The notes beneath the pieces are model-generated. The model was not told the DNA's origin and made no database searches. It saw nothing but the letters and a program-made list of their open reading frames with translations. 64,000 bases of DNA. Source: Thetidibacter halocola (GTDB taxonomy: Bacteria > Pseudomonadota > Alphaproteobacteria > Rhodobacterales > Rhodobacteraceae). Numbering within the stretch: position 1 is the first letter of the stretch; every line of letters begins with the position of its first letter. A program made the position numbers and the translations under genes. The stretch is from assembly GCF_018224955.1 (NCBI RefSeq), contig NZ_JAGTUU010000006.1:62001-126000 (forward strand), read 5' to 3'. Below, in pieces: positions 33,976 to 42,357 of this stretch.

Positions 33976-35103
33976 TCACCCCAGGCTCACCCGCACTCCG
34001 CCTGCCCGGGCGCTGTCGGCAATCGCGTGGATCACCCGCTCGAAGCCGAGCGCATCCGCCATCGACGGATAGGCCGCGCCGCCGTCCCGGATCGCGGCCA
34101 GCAGGTCGCCGGCCTCGATGACCTTCAGGTCGTTGAAGCCCAGTTGATGCCCCGGCGCCGGGACAAAGGCGCCAAAAGGCGGATGCTCCGGCGAAGTGAG
34201 GATCGTTCGGAACCCCTGTTCGCCCTTCGGCCCCTCGTTGATGTAAAGCTGAAGCTCGTTCATCCGCTCCTGCGCAAAGCAGATCATGCCCTTCGTCCCG
34301 TGCACCTCGACATCCAACCGGTTCTTGCGCCCCCAGGCCGACCGCGATGTGCTGATCGAGCCTTGCGCACCGCTTGCGAACCGCAGGATCGCGGTTGCCG
34401 TATCCTCGTTCTCGACCGTCCCGCGACCCGAGCCATCGGGTAGCGGACGGGTCTGGTGGATGATCTGCGTGTCGGCGATCAGGCTTTCGATCGGCCCGCA
34501 CAGGCCAACCACCAGCGACACCAGGTGACAGCCGAGGTCGCCCAGCGTGCCCAGCCCCGCATCGGCCAGCCGCGCCCGCCAGGTCCAGGCGAGGTCGGGA
34601 TCGGCCTGATAATCCTCGTCCACCCAGCCGCGCACATGCACCACGCGCCCGATCCGCCCCTCGGCGATCAGTTTCTGCGCGTGGCGGAAGGCCGGGTTGC
34701 GGATGTAGTTGTAACCCAGCAGCGTGACGGTGCCCGCCCGCGCGGCGGCTGCGGCCATCTCCTCGGCCTCGGCCAGGGTCAGCGCCATGGGCTTTTCGCA
34801 CCAGACATGCTTGCCCGCCTCCAGCGCCGCCAGCGCCATGCGGTGATGCAGGTTGTTCGGCGTGGTGATCGAGACCACGTCCACCGCCGGGTCGCGCACC
34901 AGCGCCTCCCAGTCGTCGGTGGCCCGGGCGAAACCGAACTGGTCGGCCATGTCCCGCGCCTTGTCGGCGGGCGTATCGCAAAGCAGCTCAAGCCGTGTCT
35001 CGGGCAGGTTGCGGCCCAGCACCGCCCGCGCCCCGCGCCAGGCCAGCGCATGCGCCTTGCCCATGAACCCCGTCCCGATCAGACCGATGCCCAGCGGTTT
35101 CAT
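33976..35103 (-). CDS. Gfo/Idh/MocA-family dehydrogenase, inositol-type candidate
   Basis: 375 residues from ATG 35103. N-terminal Rossmann domain with GLIGTGFMGKAHA, the family EKP motif (WCEKPMALTLAEAEE) and a C-terminal GFO/IDH/MocA domain with GDLGCHLVSLVVGL. It oxidises or reduces a sugar or inositol hydroxyl with NAD(P). Divergent from lacI of the iol locus, sharing its operator region, so it is probably an inositol or inosose dehydrogenase; the exact isomer is not readable and iolG proper may be elsewhere. Confidence 0.82.
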   Translation of the reverse strand: MKPLGIGLIGTGFMGKAHALAWRGARAVLGRNLPETRLELLCDTPADKARDMADQFGFARATDDWEALVRDPAVDVVSITTPNNLHHRMALAALEAGKHVWCEKPMALTLAEAEEMAAAAARAGTVTLLGYNYIRNPAFRHAQKLIAEGRIGRVVHVRGWVDEDYQADPDLAWTWRARLADAGLGTLGDLGCHLVSLVVGLCGPIESLIADTQIIHQTRPLPDGSGRGTVENEDTATAILRFASGAQGSISTSRSAWGRKNRLDVEVHGTKGMICFAQERMNELQLYINEGPKGEQGFRTILTSPEHPPFGAFVPAPGHQLGFNDLKVIEAGDLLAAIRDGGAAYPSMADALGFERVIHAIADSARAGGVRVSLG

Positions 35104-35171
35104 CCCGACCTCCCTGCCAGCGTCTGTGCCGCGGTGCCGGATTCCCAGCGGCCGCGCAAGAGAGCGTGGAA

Positions 35172-35193
35172 TGCAAGGAAGGTTTTCCTTGCA
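35172..35193. promoter_or_regulatory. inverted repeat upstream of the Gfo/Idh gene
   Basis: TGCAAGGAA-GGTT-TTCCTTGCA, nine-base perfect arms with a four-base spacer, 69 bp upstream of the leftward Gfo/Idh start and next to the LacI half-sites. It may be an operator for another regulator or part of the same control region. Confidence 0.5.
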
Positions 35194-35195
35194 AC

Positions 35196-35224
35196 CCATC
35201 ATTCTGACTGTCATCTGATGATGG
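35196..35224. promoter_or_regulatory. LacI operator of the inositol locus, imperfect
   Basis: CCATCAT (35196-35202) ... ATCTGATGATGG (35213-35224) form an imperfect palindrome 22 bp before the lacI start. The 12-mer on the right is identical to each arm of the perfect palindrome at 36273-36300, so both are likely bound by the same repressor. Confidence 0.65.
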
Positions 35225-35246
35225 CTTTATTTCAAGAAGGACAGGC

Positions 35247-36278
35247 ATGGCCCGTCGCCCCACCATCACCGATGTCGCCGAGGCCGCCGGCGTCAGCGTC
35301 GCCACCGTCGACCGGGTTCTGAACGGTCGCGCCCGCGTGCGCGAGGAAACCGCCCGCCGCGTCTACCAGGCGGCGCGCGAGATCGGCTACCATGCCGCCT
35401 CGCTCATCGGGCAGCGGATGACGGCGGACCTGCCGGAAATCCGCTTCGGCTTTGTCTTTCACAAGGAACGCCAGGCCTTCTGGCAGGCAATGCGCGCTGC
35501 GGCCGAAGCGGCGGTGCAGGCCGCGCCCGGCATCCGTGGCCGGGCCGAATTCGCCTTTGCCACCTCGCAGGCGCCCTCGGAATTCGCCCGCCTCATGAAA
35601 GAGATGGCGCGGCGCTGCGACGTGCTGGCCGCCACGGCCGTCGCCCATCACGACGTGACAGAAGCGGTCACGACCGTCCAGGACAGCGGCACGCCCTGTT
35701 TCGCCCTGCTCAACGACTTCGCGCAGGGCGTGCGACACAGCTATGCGGGGCTGAACAATCTCAAGGCCGGACGCATCGCCGGGCAGATGCTGGCCACCGC
35801 GATCCACAAGCCCGGCAAGATGGCGGTTTTCGTCGGCGGCTATCGCTGGCACGGCCACGAATTGCGCGAAACCGGGTTCCGATCCTACCTGAGGGAATTC
35901 GCGCCCGAGTTCTCGGTGCTGGATACGATGGTCAACCTCGAGACCCGGCAACTGACCTACGAGGCGACGCTGAACCTGCTCGACCGGCAACCCGACCTGC
36001 GCGGCCTCTATTGCGCCGGCGGCGGGATGGAAGGGGCCATCGCAGCCCTGCGCGAGGTGCGCCGCCCCGGTGATGTGGCGATGGTGGTGCATGAACTAAC
36101 CCCCGAAAGCCGCGCCGCGCTGGCCGACCGGTATGTGACCATGGCCATCGCCACGCCCTTGTCGCGGCTCTTTGCCGAGACCGTCTCACTGATGAGCGCG
36201 GCTGCCCAGTCCGACCGCCCGGCGGTGCCGGGCCAACATTTCCTGAATCCTGACCTCTACCTGCCAGAATCCATCTGA
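35247..36278 (+). CDS. LacI-family repressor of the inositol locus
   Basis: 343 residues: LacI HTH (TITDVAEAAGVSVATVDRVLNGRARVREET, residues 6-35) with hinge, then a periplasmic-binding-protein-like domain of the type 1 sugar-binding class (about 65-330). By position it controls the iol genes downstream and the divergent dehydrogenase. Its stop codon lies inside the palindrome 36273-36300. The inducer is presumably an inositol intermediate (inference). Confidence 0.88.
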   Translation: MARRPTITDVAEAAGVSVATVDRVLNGRARVREETARRVYQAAREIGYHAASLIGQRMTADLPEIRFGFVFHKERQAFWQAMRAAAEAAVQAAPGIRGRAEFAFATSQAPSEFARLMKEMARRCDVLAATAVAHHDVTEAVTTVQDSGTPCFALLNDFAQGVRHSYAGLNNLKAGRIAGQMLATAIHKPGKMAVFVGGYRWHGHELRETGFRSYLREFAPEFSVLDTMVNLETRQLTYEATLNLLDRQPDLRGLYCAGGGMEGAIAALREVRRPGDVAMVVHELTPESRAALADRYVTMAIATPLSRLFAETVSLMSAAAQSDRPAVPGQHFLNPDLYLPESI

Positions 36279-36300
36279 TGATGGGATCCCATCATCAGAT
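36273..36300. promoter_or_regulatory. perfect 28-bp palindromic operator between lacI and iolC
   Basis: Arms ATCTGATGATGG and CCATCATCAGAT around GATC, overlapping the lacI stop codon and 112 bp before iolC. With the matching half-site upstream of lacI it gives the repressor two sites 1.06 kb apart. A terminator function is less likely because no U-tract follows. Confidence 0.7.
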
Positions 36301-36411
36301 ATGGTCATGAATTCTTGCATCGGTGACAGGAAACCGCCCTCGCCCGATTGACGCGAAGACCCGCGCGCCGCAAACCTCTCGGCAGCCGACGACATGCCCG
36401 GAACCCCTGCC

Positions 36412-38304
36412 ATGACCAAGCCGCTCGACGTGATCACCATCGGACGCTCTACTGTCGATCTCTACGGCGCGCAGGTCGGCGGGCGGCTGGAGGACATGGG
36501 CTCGTTCCAGAAGTACATCGGCGGGTCACCCACCAACATGGCCGCAGGCACGGCGCGGCTGGGGCTGAAATCAGCTCTGATCACCCGGGTCGGCGACGAG
36601 CACATGGGCCGCTTCATCCGCGAGGAACTGGCGCGCGAGGGCGTAGACGTGCGCGGGGTCAGGACCGACCCGGAACGCCTGACCGCGCTGGTCCTGCTTG
36701 GCATCCGCGACCAGAGCCAGTTTCCGCTGATCTTCTACCGCGAGAACTGCGCCGACATGGCCTTGGGCGAAGAGGATATCGACCCCGCCTTCATCACCGA
36801 GGCGCGCGCCGTCGTCGCCACCGGCACCCACCTGTCGCATCCACGCACAGAGGCTGCGGTGCTGAAGGCGTTGCGCATCGCCCGTGAGAACGGGATGCAG
36901 ACCGCACTGGACATCGATTACCGCCCGAACCTCTGGGGGCTGGCGGGTCATGGTGCGGGCGAGGAACGGTTCATCGCCTCGCAGAAGGTGACCGAAAAGC
37001 TGCAAGCGACGCTGCATCTCTTCGACCTGATCGTCGGCACCGAGGAAGAATTCCACATCGCCGGGGGCAGCACCGATACGATCGAGGCGCTGCGCGAAGT
37101 GCGCAAGGTCTCGAACGCGACACTGGTGTGCAAGCGCGGGCCGATGGGCGCCGCGGCGTTTACCGGCGCGATCCCCGATACGCTCGACGAGGGCGAAAGC
37201 GGCCCCGGCTTCCCGATCGAGGTGTTCAACGTGCTGGGCGCGGGCGACGGCTTCATGTCCGGGCTGCTCAAGGGCTGGCTCGATGGCGAGGACTGGCCCA
37301 CCGCGCTGACATACGCCAATGCCTGCGGCGCCTTCGCCGTGTCGCGCCACGGCTGCACCCCCGCCTATCCCAGCTGGGAGGAATTGCAGTTCTTCCTGAA
37401 ACGCGGCGTCCGCGAAAGGGCGCTGCGCAAGGATGTCGCGCTGGAACAGGTGCACTGGGCGACCAACCGCCGGGGCGACTGGCCGGTGATGCGGGTCTTC
37501 GCCTTCGACCACCGGATGCAGATGGAAGAGCTGCCGGGCGCGACCCCCGACAAGATCGGCGCGTTCAAGACGCTCTGCCTCGAGGCCTGCCTTGCCGTGG
37601 CGGGCAACCAGCCGGGTTATGGCCTGCTCTGCGATGGCCGGCTGGGGCGCGACGCACTGTTCAAGGCGGCAGGCACGGGCCTGTGGATCGGGCGCCCCGT
37701 CGAATGGCCCGGATCGCGCCCGCTGATGCTGGAACCCGAAATCGGGCCGGATTTCGGCGGGTTGTCGGAATGGCCGCTGGAGCACGTGGTGAAATGCCTG
37801 TGCTTTGCGCACCCGGACGACGACGCGCAGACCTGGGCACATCACGAGGAAACCGTCCTGCGCCTGTTCCACGCCGCCCGCCGCAACCGGCTGGAATTCC
37901 TGCTCGAGGTGATCCCGTCCAAGGTCGGCCCGGTAGATGACACCACGGCAGCGCAGGTGATCCAGCGTTTCTACGACATTGGCGTTTACCCTGACTGGTG
38001 GAAGCTGGAGCCGATGACCTCGGACGCCGCATGGTCGGCCGTCGTCGATGCGATCGAGCGCTACGACCGCCACACCCGTGGTATCGTGGTGCTGGGCCTC
38101 GCAGCAGAGGAGACTGCGCTGAAGGAAAGTTTCGCCGTCGCCGCACGGCATCCGCTGGTCAAGGGCTTTGCCGTGGGACGCACGATCTTCGGCGCCGCGG
38201 CAGAGGCGTGGATGAGCGGCGACATGACCGACCGGCAGGCGGTGACGCACATGGCCGAGAATTTTCGTCGGCTCTGCGGCCACTGGGACGCCGCGCGCGG
38301 CTGA
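36412..38304 (+). CDS. iolC: 5-dehydro-2-deoxygluconokinase fused to DUF2090 aldolase-like domain
   Basis: 630 residues from ATG 36412 (MTKPLDVITIGRSTVDLYGA). Residues about 5-325 are a PfkB-family kinase with GGSPTNMAAGTARLG near the start and the GAGDGFMSGL catalytic block; IolC phosphorylates 5-keto-2-deoxygluconate. The remaining 300 residues are the DUF2090 domain, related to IolJ-type aldolases (LEQVHWATNRRGDWPVMRVF), as in many alpha- and betaproteobacterial IolC proteins. So one polypeptide may do the kinase and the downstream aldol cleavage step. ATG 36394 is also possible. Confidence 0.9.
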   Translation: MTKPLDVITIGRSTVDLYGAQVGGRLEDMGSFQKYIGGSPTNMAAGTARLGLKSALITRVGDEHMGRFIREELAREGVDVRGVRTDPERLTALVLLGIRDQSQFPLIFYRENCADMALGEEDIDPAFITEARAVVATGTHLSHPRTEAAVLKALRIARENGMQTALDIDYRPNLWGLAGHGAGEERFIASQKVTEKLQATLHLFDLIVGTEEEFHIAGGSTDTIEALREVRKVSNATLVCKRGPMGAAAFTGAIPDTLDEGESGPGFPIEVFNVLGAGDGFMSGLLKGWLDGEDWPTALTYANACGAFAVSRHGCTPAYPSWEELQFFLKRGVRERALRKDVALEQVHWATNRRGDWPVMRVFAFDHRMQMEELPGATPDKIGAFKTLCLEACLAVAGNQPGYGLLCDGRLGRDALFKAAGTGLWIGRPVEWPGSRPLMLEPEIGPDFGGLSEWPLEHVVKCLCFAHPDDDAQTWAHHEETVLRLFHAARRNRLEFLLEVIPSKVGPVDDTTAAQVIQRFYDIGVYPDWWKLEPMTSDAAWSAVVDAIERYDRHTRGIVVLGLAAEETALKESFAVAARHPLVKGFAVGRTIFGAAAEAWMSGDMTDRQAVTHMAENFRRLCGHWDAARG

Positions 38305-38315
38305 CCGGGAGGCAA

Positions 38316-38362
38316 GAAGGGGACGCCCCTGGGAGCCCCGAGGATGTATTGGGCCAGAAGAC
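38316..38362. repeat. GC-rich hairpin repeat, copy C (opposite orientation)
   Basis: GGGGACGCCCCTGGGAGCCCC followed by GAGGATGTATTGGGCCAGAA. It is the same element as copies A, B, D and E read on the other strand, keeping the CCCCGAG-TATT-GCCAGAAGA tail. It stands between iolC and iolD, before the iolD ribosome site. Confidence 0.6.
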
Positions 38363-38384
38363 ATACTGGCTAGAGGAGGAGATC

Positions 38385-40250
38385 ATGGCAACGATCCGAC
38401 TGACCACCGCCCAGGCGATGGTGCGCTGGCTGGCCGCGCAGCAGACCGAAGCGGGCGAAGCCTTCATCGCCGGGTGCTGGGCGATCTTCGGCCATGGCAA
38501 CGTGGCCGGGCTGGGCGAGGCCCTGTATGGGATGCGCGATGCGCTGCCGACGTATCGCGGCCACAACGAACAGACCATGGCCCATGCCGCCATCGCCTAT
38601 GCCAAGCAGCTGAAACGGCAGCGTGCGATGATGGTCACGTCCTCGATCGGGCCGGGCGCAACCAACATGGTCACCGCCGCCGCGCTGGCGCATGTGAACC
38701 GCCTGCCGGTCCTGTTCGTGCCGGGCGATGTCTTTGCCAGCCGTGGCCCCGACCCCGTGTTGCAGCAGATCGAGGATTTCGGCGACGGCACCGTATCCGC
38801 GAACGACTGCTTCCGCCCCGTGAGCCGCTATTTCGACCGGATCAGCCGACCCGAGCACCTGCTGACCGCCCTGCCCCGCGCCATGCGCGTGCTGACCGAT
38901 CCGGCCGAGTGCGGCCCGGTCACGCTGGCCTTCTGCCAGGACGTGCAGGCCGAGGCCTGGGACTATCCCAAATCCTTTTTCACCCCGCAGACATGGCACC
39001 GCCGCCGCCCCCGCCCCGACACGCATGAACTGCATCGCGTCGTGACCGCCTTGCGCGCCGCGAAAAAGCCGGTGATCGTCGCCGGGGGCGGTGTGCACTA
39101 CGCCGACGCCTGCGAGGAGTTGCAACGCTTCGCCGAGGCGCACCACATCCCCGTGGTCGAGACGCAGGCCGGGAAAAGCGCCCTACCGTGGGACCATCCG
39201 CTGAACCTCGGCCCCGTTGGCGTCACCGGGGCTGCCAGCGCCAACGCGGTCTGCGCCGCCGCGGATGTCGTGATCGGTGTCGGCACGCGGTTCCAGGATT
39301 TCACCACCGGCAGCTGGGCGCTGTTCCGCAACCCAAACCGCCGGTTGGTCAGCGTCAATGTCGCAGCATACGACGCGATGAAGCACGGCGCGCAGCCCTT
39401 GCAGGCGGATGCCAAGGTCGCCCTGACCGAGATGATGCTGGAAATCGGCCCGTGGCAGGCCGACGCACCCGACCCCTCCTTGAAGGCCGACTGGTTTGCA
39501 AAGGTCGATCCACTGACCGACGCGCCCGCTGCGCCCTCAAGCAGCGAAGTGGTAGGCCAAAAAGCAGGAGGCAACGCCCTGCCCACCGATCAGCAGGTGA
39601 TCGGCGCCGTGCAACGCACATCCGGCCCCGACACGGTGGTCATGTGCGCTGCCGGCACCATGCCCGGCGAGTTGCACAAGCTGTGGAAGGCCCCGCGCCC
39701 CGGCGCCTATCACATGGAGTACGGCTTCAGCTGCATGGGCTACGAGATTGCCGGCGCCATGGGGATCAAGATGGCCGAACCCGACCGCGACGTGGTCTGC
39801 ATGCTGGGCGACGGCAGCTACATGATGGCGAATTCGGAACTGGCGACCGCCGTGATGATGGGGATCAAGATCACCGTCGTCATCACCGACAATCGCGGCT
39901 TCGGCTGCATCAATCGACTGCAGATGGGCACCGGCGGGGCCGAGTTCAACAACCTAATGGACCACACGGCGCACGTGAACCCGTCGAACATCGACTTTGC
40001 CGCCCATGCCGCCAGCATGGGCGCAGCAGCGGTGCATGTCTCGTCCATCGCCGAACTCGAAGCGGCGCTGGCCCGCGCGAAGGACGCCACCGGCCCCTTC
40101 GTCGTGGTGATCGACACCGATCCCTATCCCAGCACGCCGCATGGCGGCACCTGGTGGGAGGTCGCCGTGCCCGAGGTTTCCGAACGTCCCCAAGTCACCG
40201 AGAAACGCGCCGCCTACGAAGCGGCACTCAAGGAAAGAAACACGCAATGA
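38385..40250 (+). CDS. iolD: 3D-(3,5/4)-trihydroxycyclohexane-1,2-dione hydrolase
   Basis: 621 residues, ThDP-dependent enzyme. It carries the ThDP Glu region (GNVAGLGEALYGMRD), the central domain, and the ThDP-binding GDGSYMMANSELATAVMMG motif near 485. It opens the inositol ring-derived diketone to 5-deoxy-glucuronate. Strong GAGGAGGAGA ribosome site before ATG 38385. Its stop TGA overlaps the ATG of iolE. Confidence 0.92.
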   Translation: MATIRLTTAQAMVRWLAAQQTEAGEAFIAGCWAIFGHGNVAGLGEALYGMRDALPTYRGHNEQTMAHAAIAYAKQLKRQRAMMVTSSIGPGATNMVTAAALAHVNRLPVLFVPGDVFASRGPDPVLQQIEDFGDGTVSANDCFRPVSRYFDRISRPEHLLTALPRAMRVLTDPAECGPVTLAFCQDVQAEAWDYPKSFFTPQTWHRRRPRPDTHELHRVVTALRAAKKPVIVAGGGVHYADACEELQRFAEAHHIPVVETQAGKSALPWDHPLNLGPVGVTGAASANAVCAAADVVIGVGTRFQDFTTGSWALFRNPNRRLVSVNVAAYDAMKHGAQPLQADAKVALTEMMLEIGPWQADAPDPSLKADWFAKVDPLTDAPAAPSSSEVVGQKAGGNALPTDQQVIGAVQRTSGPDTVVMCAAGTMPGELHKLWKAPRPGAYHMEYGFSCMGYEIAGAMGIKMAEPDRDVVCMLGDGSYMMANSELATAVMMGIKITVVITDNRGFGCINRLQMGTGGAEFNNLMDHTAHVNPSNIDFAAHAASMGAAAVHVSSIAELEAALARAKDATGPFVVVIDTDPYPSTPHGGTWWEVAVPEVSERPQVTEKRAAYEAALKERNTQ

Positions 40251-41146
40251 GCGTCAAGATCGGGATCTCTCCCATCGCGTGGCAGAACGACGACCTGCCG
40301 GACCTGACCGCCGCCTTCACGATGGAGCAGGCGCTGAGGGAAAGCGTCGAGATCGGCTATACCGGGGTCGAGCGAGGCCAGCGTATGCCGCATGACACCG
40401 AAGGGCTGCGGCGCTACCTCGACGACGCGGGCATCGCGCTCTGCGGCGGCTGGTGTTCCGGAAACCTGCTGGTCAACGACGTGAAACAGGAGATCGAGGC
40501 CGTCCGCCAGCAGGTCGAGCAATTCGTCGCCCTGAACAGCCCCTGTATCGTCTATGCCGAGTGTTCCAACACCGTTCAGGGACAGATCGGTACCCCGGTC
40601 AACAACCGCCCCAAGCTGACGCGCGACCAGGTCACTGCCTATGCTGTCAAGCTGACCGAACTGGCCAAGTGGATGGCCGACCAGGGCATGCCCATGGCCT
40701 ACCACCACCACATGGGCTCGATCATCGAGGACGAGGACGACGTCAACTGGCTGATGGAGAGCTCTGGCGAGGCAGTTCAGTTGTGCTTCGACACCGGCCA
40801 CCTGCTGTTCGGCGGCGGCGACGTGATGCGCACGCTGAACAGCTGGGCCGACCGCGTGCGGCATGTCCACTTCAAGGACATCCGCCCCGAGATCGTGCGG
40901 GATGTGCGCGCCAACGACCGCAGCTTCCTCGACGCGGTGATCGCGGGCGCCTTCACCGTGCCGGGTGATGGCTGCATCGACTTCCAGCAGGTCGCGGACA
41001 AGCTGAAGGCGATGGGCTATTCCGGCTGGATCGTGGTCGAGGCCGAACAGGACCCGGCCAAGGCGCCGCCCTACGAATACTCGAAGAAGGGCTACGAGCA
41101 CATCGTCGAGGTCTGCGCCCGCGCCGGCCTGACCATCGCGCGATGA
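40247..41146 (+). CDS. iolE: inosose dehydratase
   Basis: 299 residues of the xylose-isomerase-like TIM barrel fold. Metal ligands expected for IolE are visible: E in VIEAEQDP region, H in YHHHMG, D in LCFDTGHLLFGGG and H in VRHVHFKDI. It dehydrates 2-keto-myo-inositol to the trihydroxycyclohexanedione. Translationally coupled to iolD and, through ATGA at 41143, to the next small gene. Confidence 0.92.
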   Translation: MSVKIGISPIAWQNDDLPDLTAAFTMEQALRESVEIGYTGVERGQRMPHDTEGLRRYLDDAGIALCGGWCSGNLLVNDVKQEIEAVRQQVEQFVALNSPCIVYAECSNTVQGQIGTPVNNRPKLTRDQVTAYAVKLTELAKWMADQGMPMAYHHHMGSIIEDEDDVNWLMESSGEAVQLCFDTGHLLFGGGDVMRTLNSWADRVRHVHFKDIRPEIVRDVRANDRSFLDAVIAGAFTVPGDGCIDFQQVADKLKAMGYSGWIVVEAEQDPAKAPPYEYSKKGYEHIVEVCARAGLTIAR

Positions 41147-41358
41147 GCCTCAAGGACGCCTTCGACGTCCGCCACCCGGTCTTCAAGCCGATCTGGCGCC
41201 GGGTGGCCGTAGTCGTCGTGACTTATGGCTGGGCGGGTTTCGAGGCGTTTCACGGCAACACCTGGTGGGCGGTTCTCTTCGCCGCCGCCGGGACGTGGTG
41301 CGCGCACCAGTTCTTCGTAGCCTGGGACAGGCCCGGGCGCGACGACAAGACGGAATGA
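41143..41358 (+). CDS. small membrane protein inside the iol operon, unknown
   Basis: 71 residues starting MSLKDAFDVRHPVFKPIWRR. Two hydrophobic stretches (VAVVVVTYGWAGFEAF and WAVLFAAAGTWCAHQFFVAW) suggest two short membrane helices. No recognised domain. Its ATG overlaps the iolE stop (ATGA), and iolB begins 16 bp later, so it is made with the Iol enzymes. A role in inositol uptake or in anchoring is speculative. Confidence 0.65.
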   Translation: MSLKDAFDVRHPVFKPIWRRVAVVVVTYGWAGFEAFHGNTWWAVLFAAAGTWCAHQFFVAWDRPGRDDKTE

Positions 41359-41374
41359 GGTGAAAGGGGCCGAC

Positions 41375-42199
41375 ATGACCGACCTTCTGAGAAAACCCGC
41401 CGGCCAGACCGGCCGCGTGCATCACATCACGCCGGATACGGCCCGGTCGTCCGAGGCGCCCGACTGGGCCTTTGTCGGATTCGACCTGTGGCGGCTGCAA
41501 CCGGGCGAGGTTGCGCAGGACGACACTGGCGACACCGAGGTGATCCTCGTGCTGGTCGAGGGCCGAGCGCATATCACCGGCGCAGGCCGCGACTTTGGCG
41601 AACTGGGCGAGCGGATGAGCGTCTTCGAGCGCATCCCGCCGCACTGCGTCTACATTCCCGGCGGGCAGTCCTGGCAGGCCGTGGCCACCACCGCCTGCAC
41701 GCTGGCCGTCTGCACCGCTCCCGCTCGCGGAAATCACCCCGCGCAGGTGATCGGCCCCGAAGGCATCGGCCAGGTGACGCGCGGCAAGGGCGCCAACACC
41801 CGCTACATCCACCCCATCGCGATGGAGGAACGCGATGTCGCCGGCAGCCTGCTGGTGACAGAGGTCTATACGCCCTCGGGCCACTGGTCCTCCTACCCGC
41901 CGCACAGGCATGACGAGGACGACTTTCCGAACATGACATATCTCGAGGAGACTTATTACCACCGGCTGAACCCGGCGCAGGGCTATGGCCATCAGCGGGT
42001 CTTTACCGAGGATGGCAGCCTCGACGTGACGATGTCTGTCAGCGATCACGACGTGGTGCTGGTGCCCAGGGGCCACCATCCCTGTGCCGCGCCCTACGGC
42101 TACGAGATGTATTACCTCAACGTCATGGCCGGGCCGCTGCGCAAGTGGCGCTTCCAAAACCATCCCGACCACGACTGGATCGCGCAGCGCGACGCCTGA
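41375..42199 (+). CDS. iolB: 5-deoxy-glucuronate isomerase
   Basis: 274 residues, double-cupin protein. The second cupin has the metal ligands YPPHRHDEDD...YLEETYYHRLNP and the sequence ends in HPDHDWIAQRD. It converts 5-deoxy-glucuronate to 5-keto-2-deoxygluconate, the substrate of IolC. AAGGGG ribosome site before ATG 41375. Last gene of the operon, followed by repeat copy D. Confidence 0.92.
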   Translation: MTDLLRKPAGQTGRVHHITPDTARSSEAPDWAFVGFDLWRLQPGEVAQDDTGDTEVILVLVEGRAHITGAGRDFGELGERMSVFERIPPHCVYIPGGQSWQAVATTACTLAVCTAPARGNHPAQVIGPEGIGQVTRGKGANTRYIHPIAMEERDVAGSLLVTEVYTPSGHWSSYPPHRHDEDDFPNMTYLEETYYHRLNPAQGYGHQRVFTEDGSLDVTMSVSDHDVVLVPRGHHPCAAPYGYEMYYLNVMAGPLRKWRFQNHPDHDWIAQRDA

Positions 42200-42225
42200 C
42201 GACACCAGAGCGCGGCGCCCCGCCG

Positions 42226-42284
42226 CTTCATCTTGCCTGGTAAACTCCGGGGGAGTCGCGGAACGCGACGGGGGCAGCGCCCCC
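42226..42284. repeat. GC-rich two-hairpin repeat, copy D
   Basis: CTTCATCTTGCCTGGTAAAC, then CCGGGGGA, hairpin GTCGCG/CGCGAC and GGGGGCAGCGCCCCC. Read on the other strand the end is CCCCCGGAG-TTTACCAGGCAAGATGAAG. Lies between iolB and the next operon and may end iolB transcription. Confidence 0.75.
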
Positions 42285-42357
42285 TTCCTCGGCAGGACAC
42301 CGGTGCGCCGCCGCAATAGTCCTTGATCGGCAGCAGCAAACCTGTCCCAATGACCGC

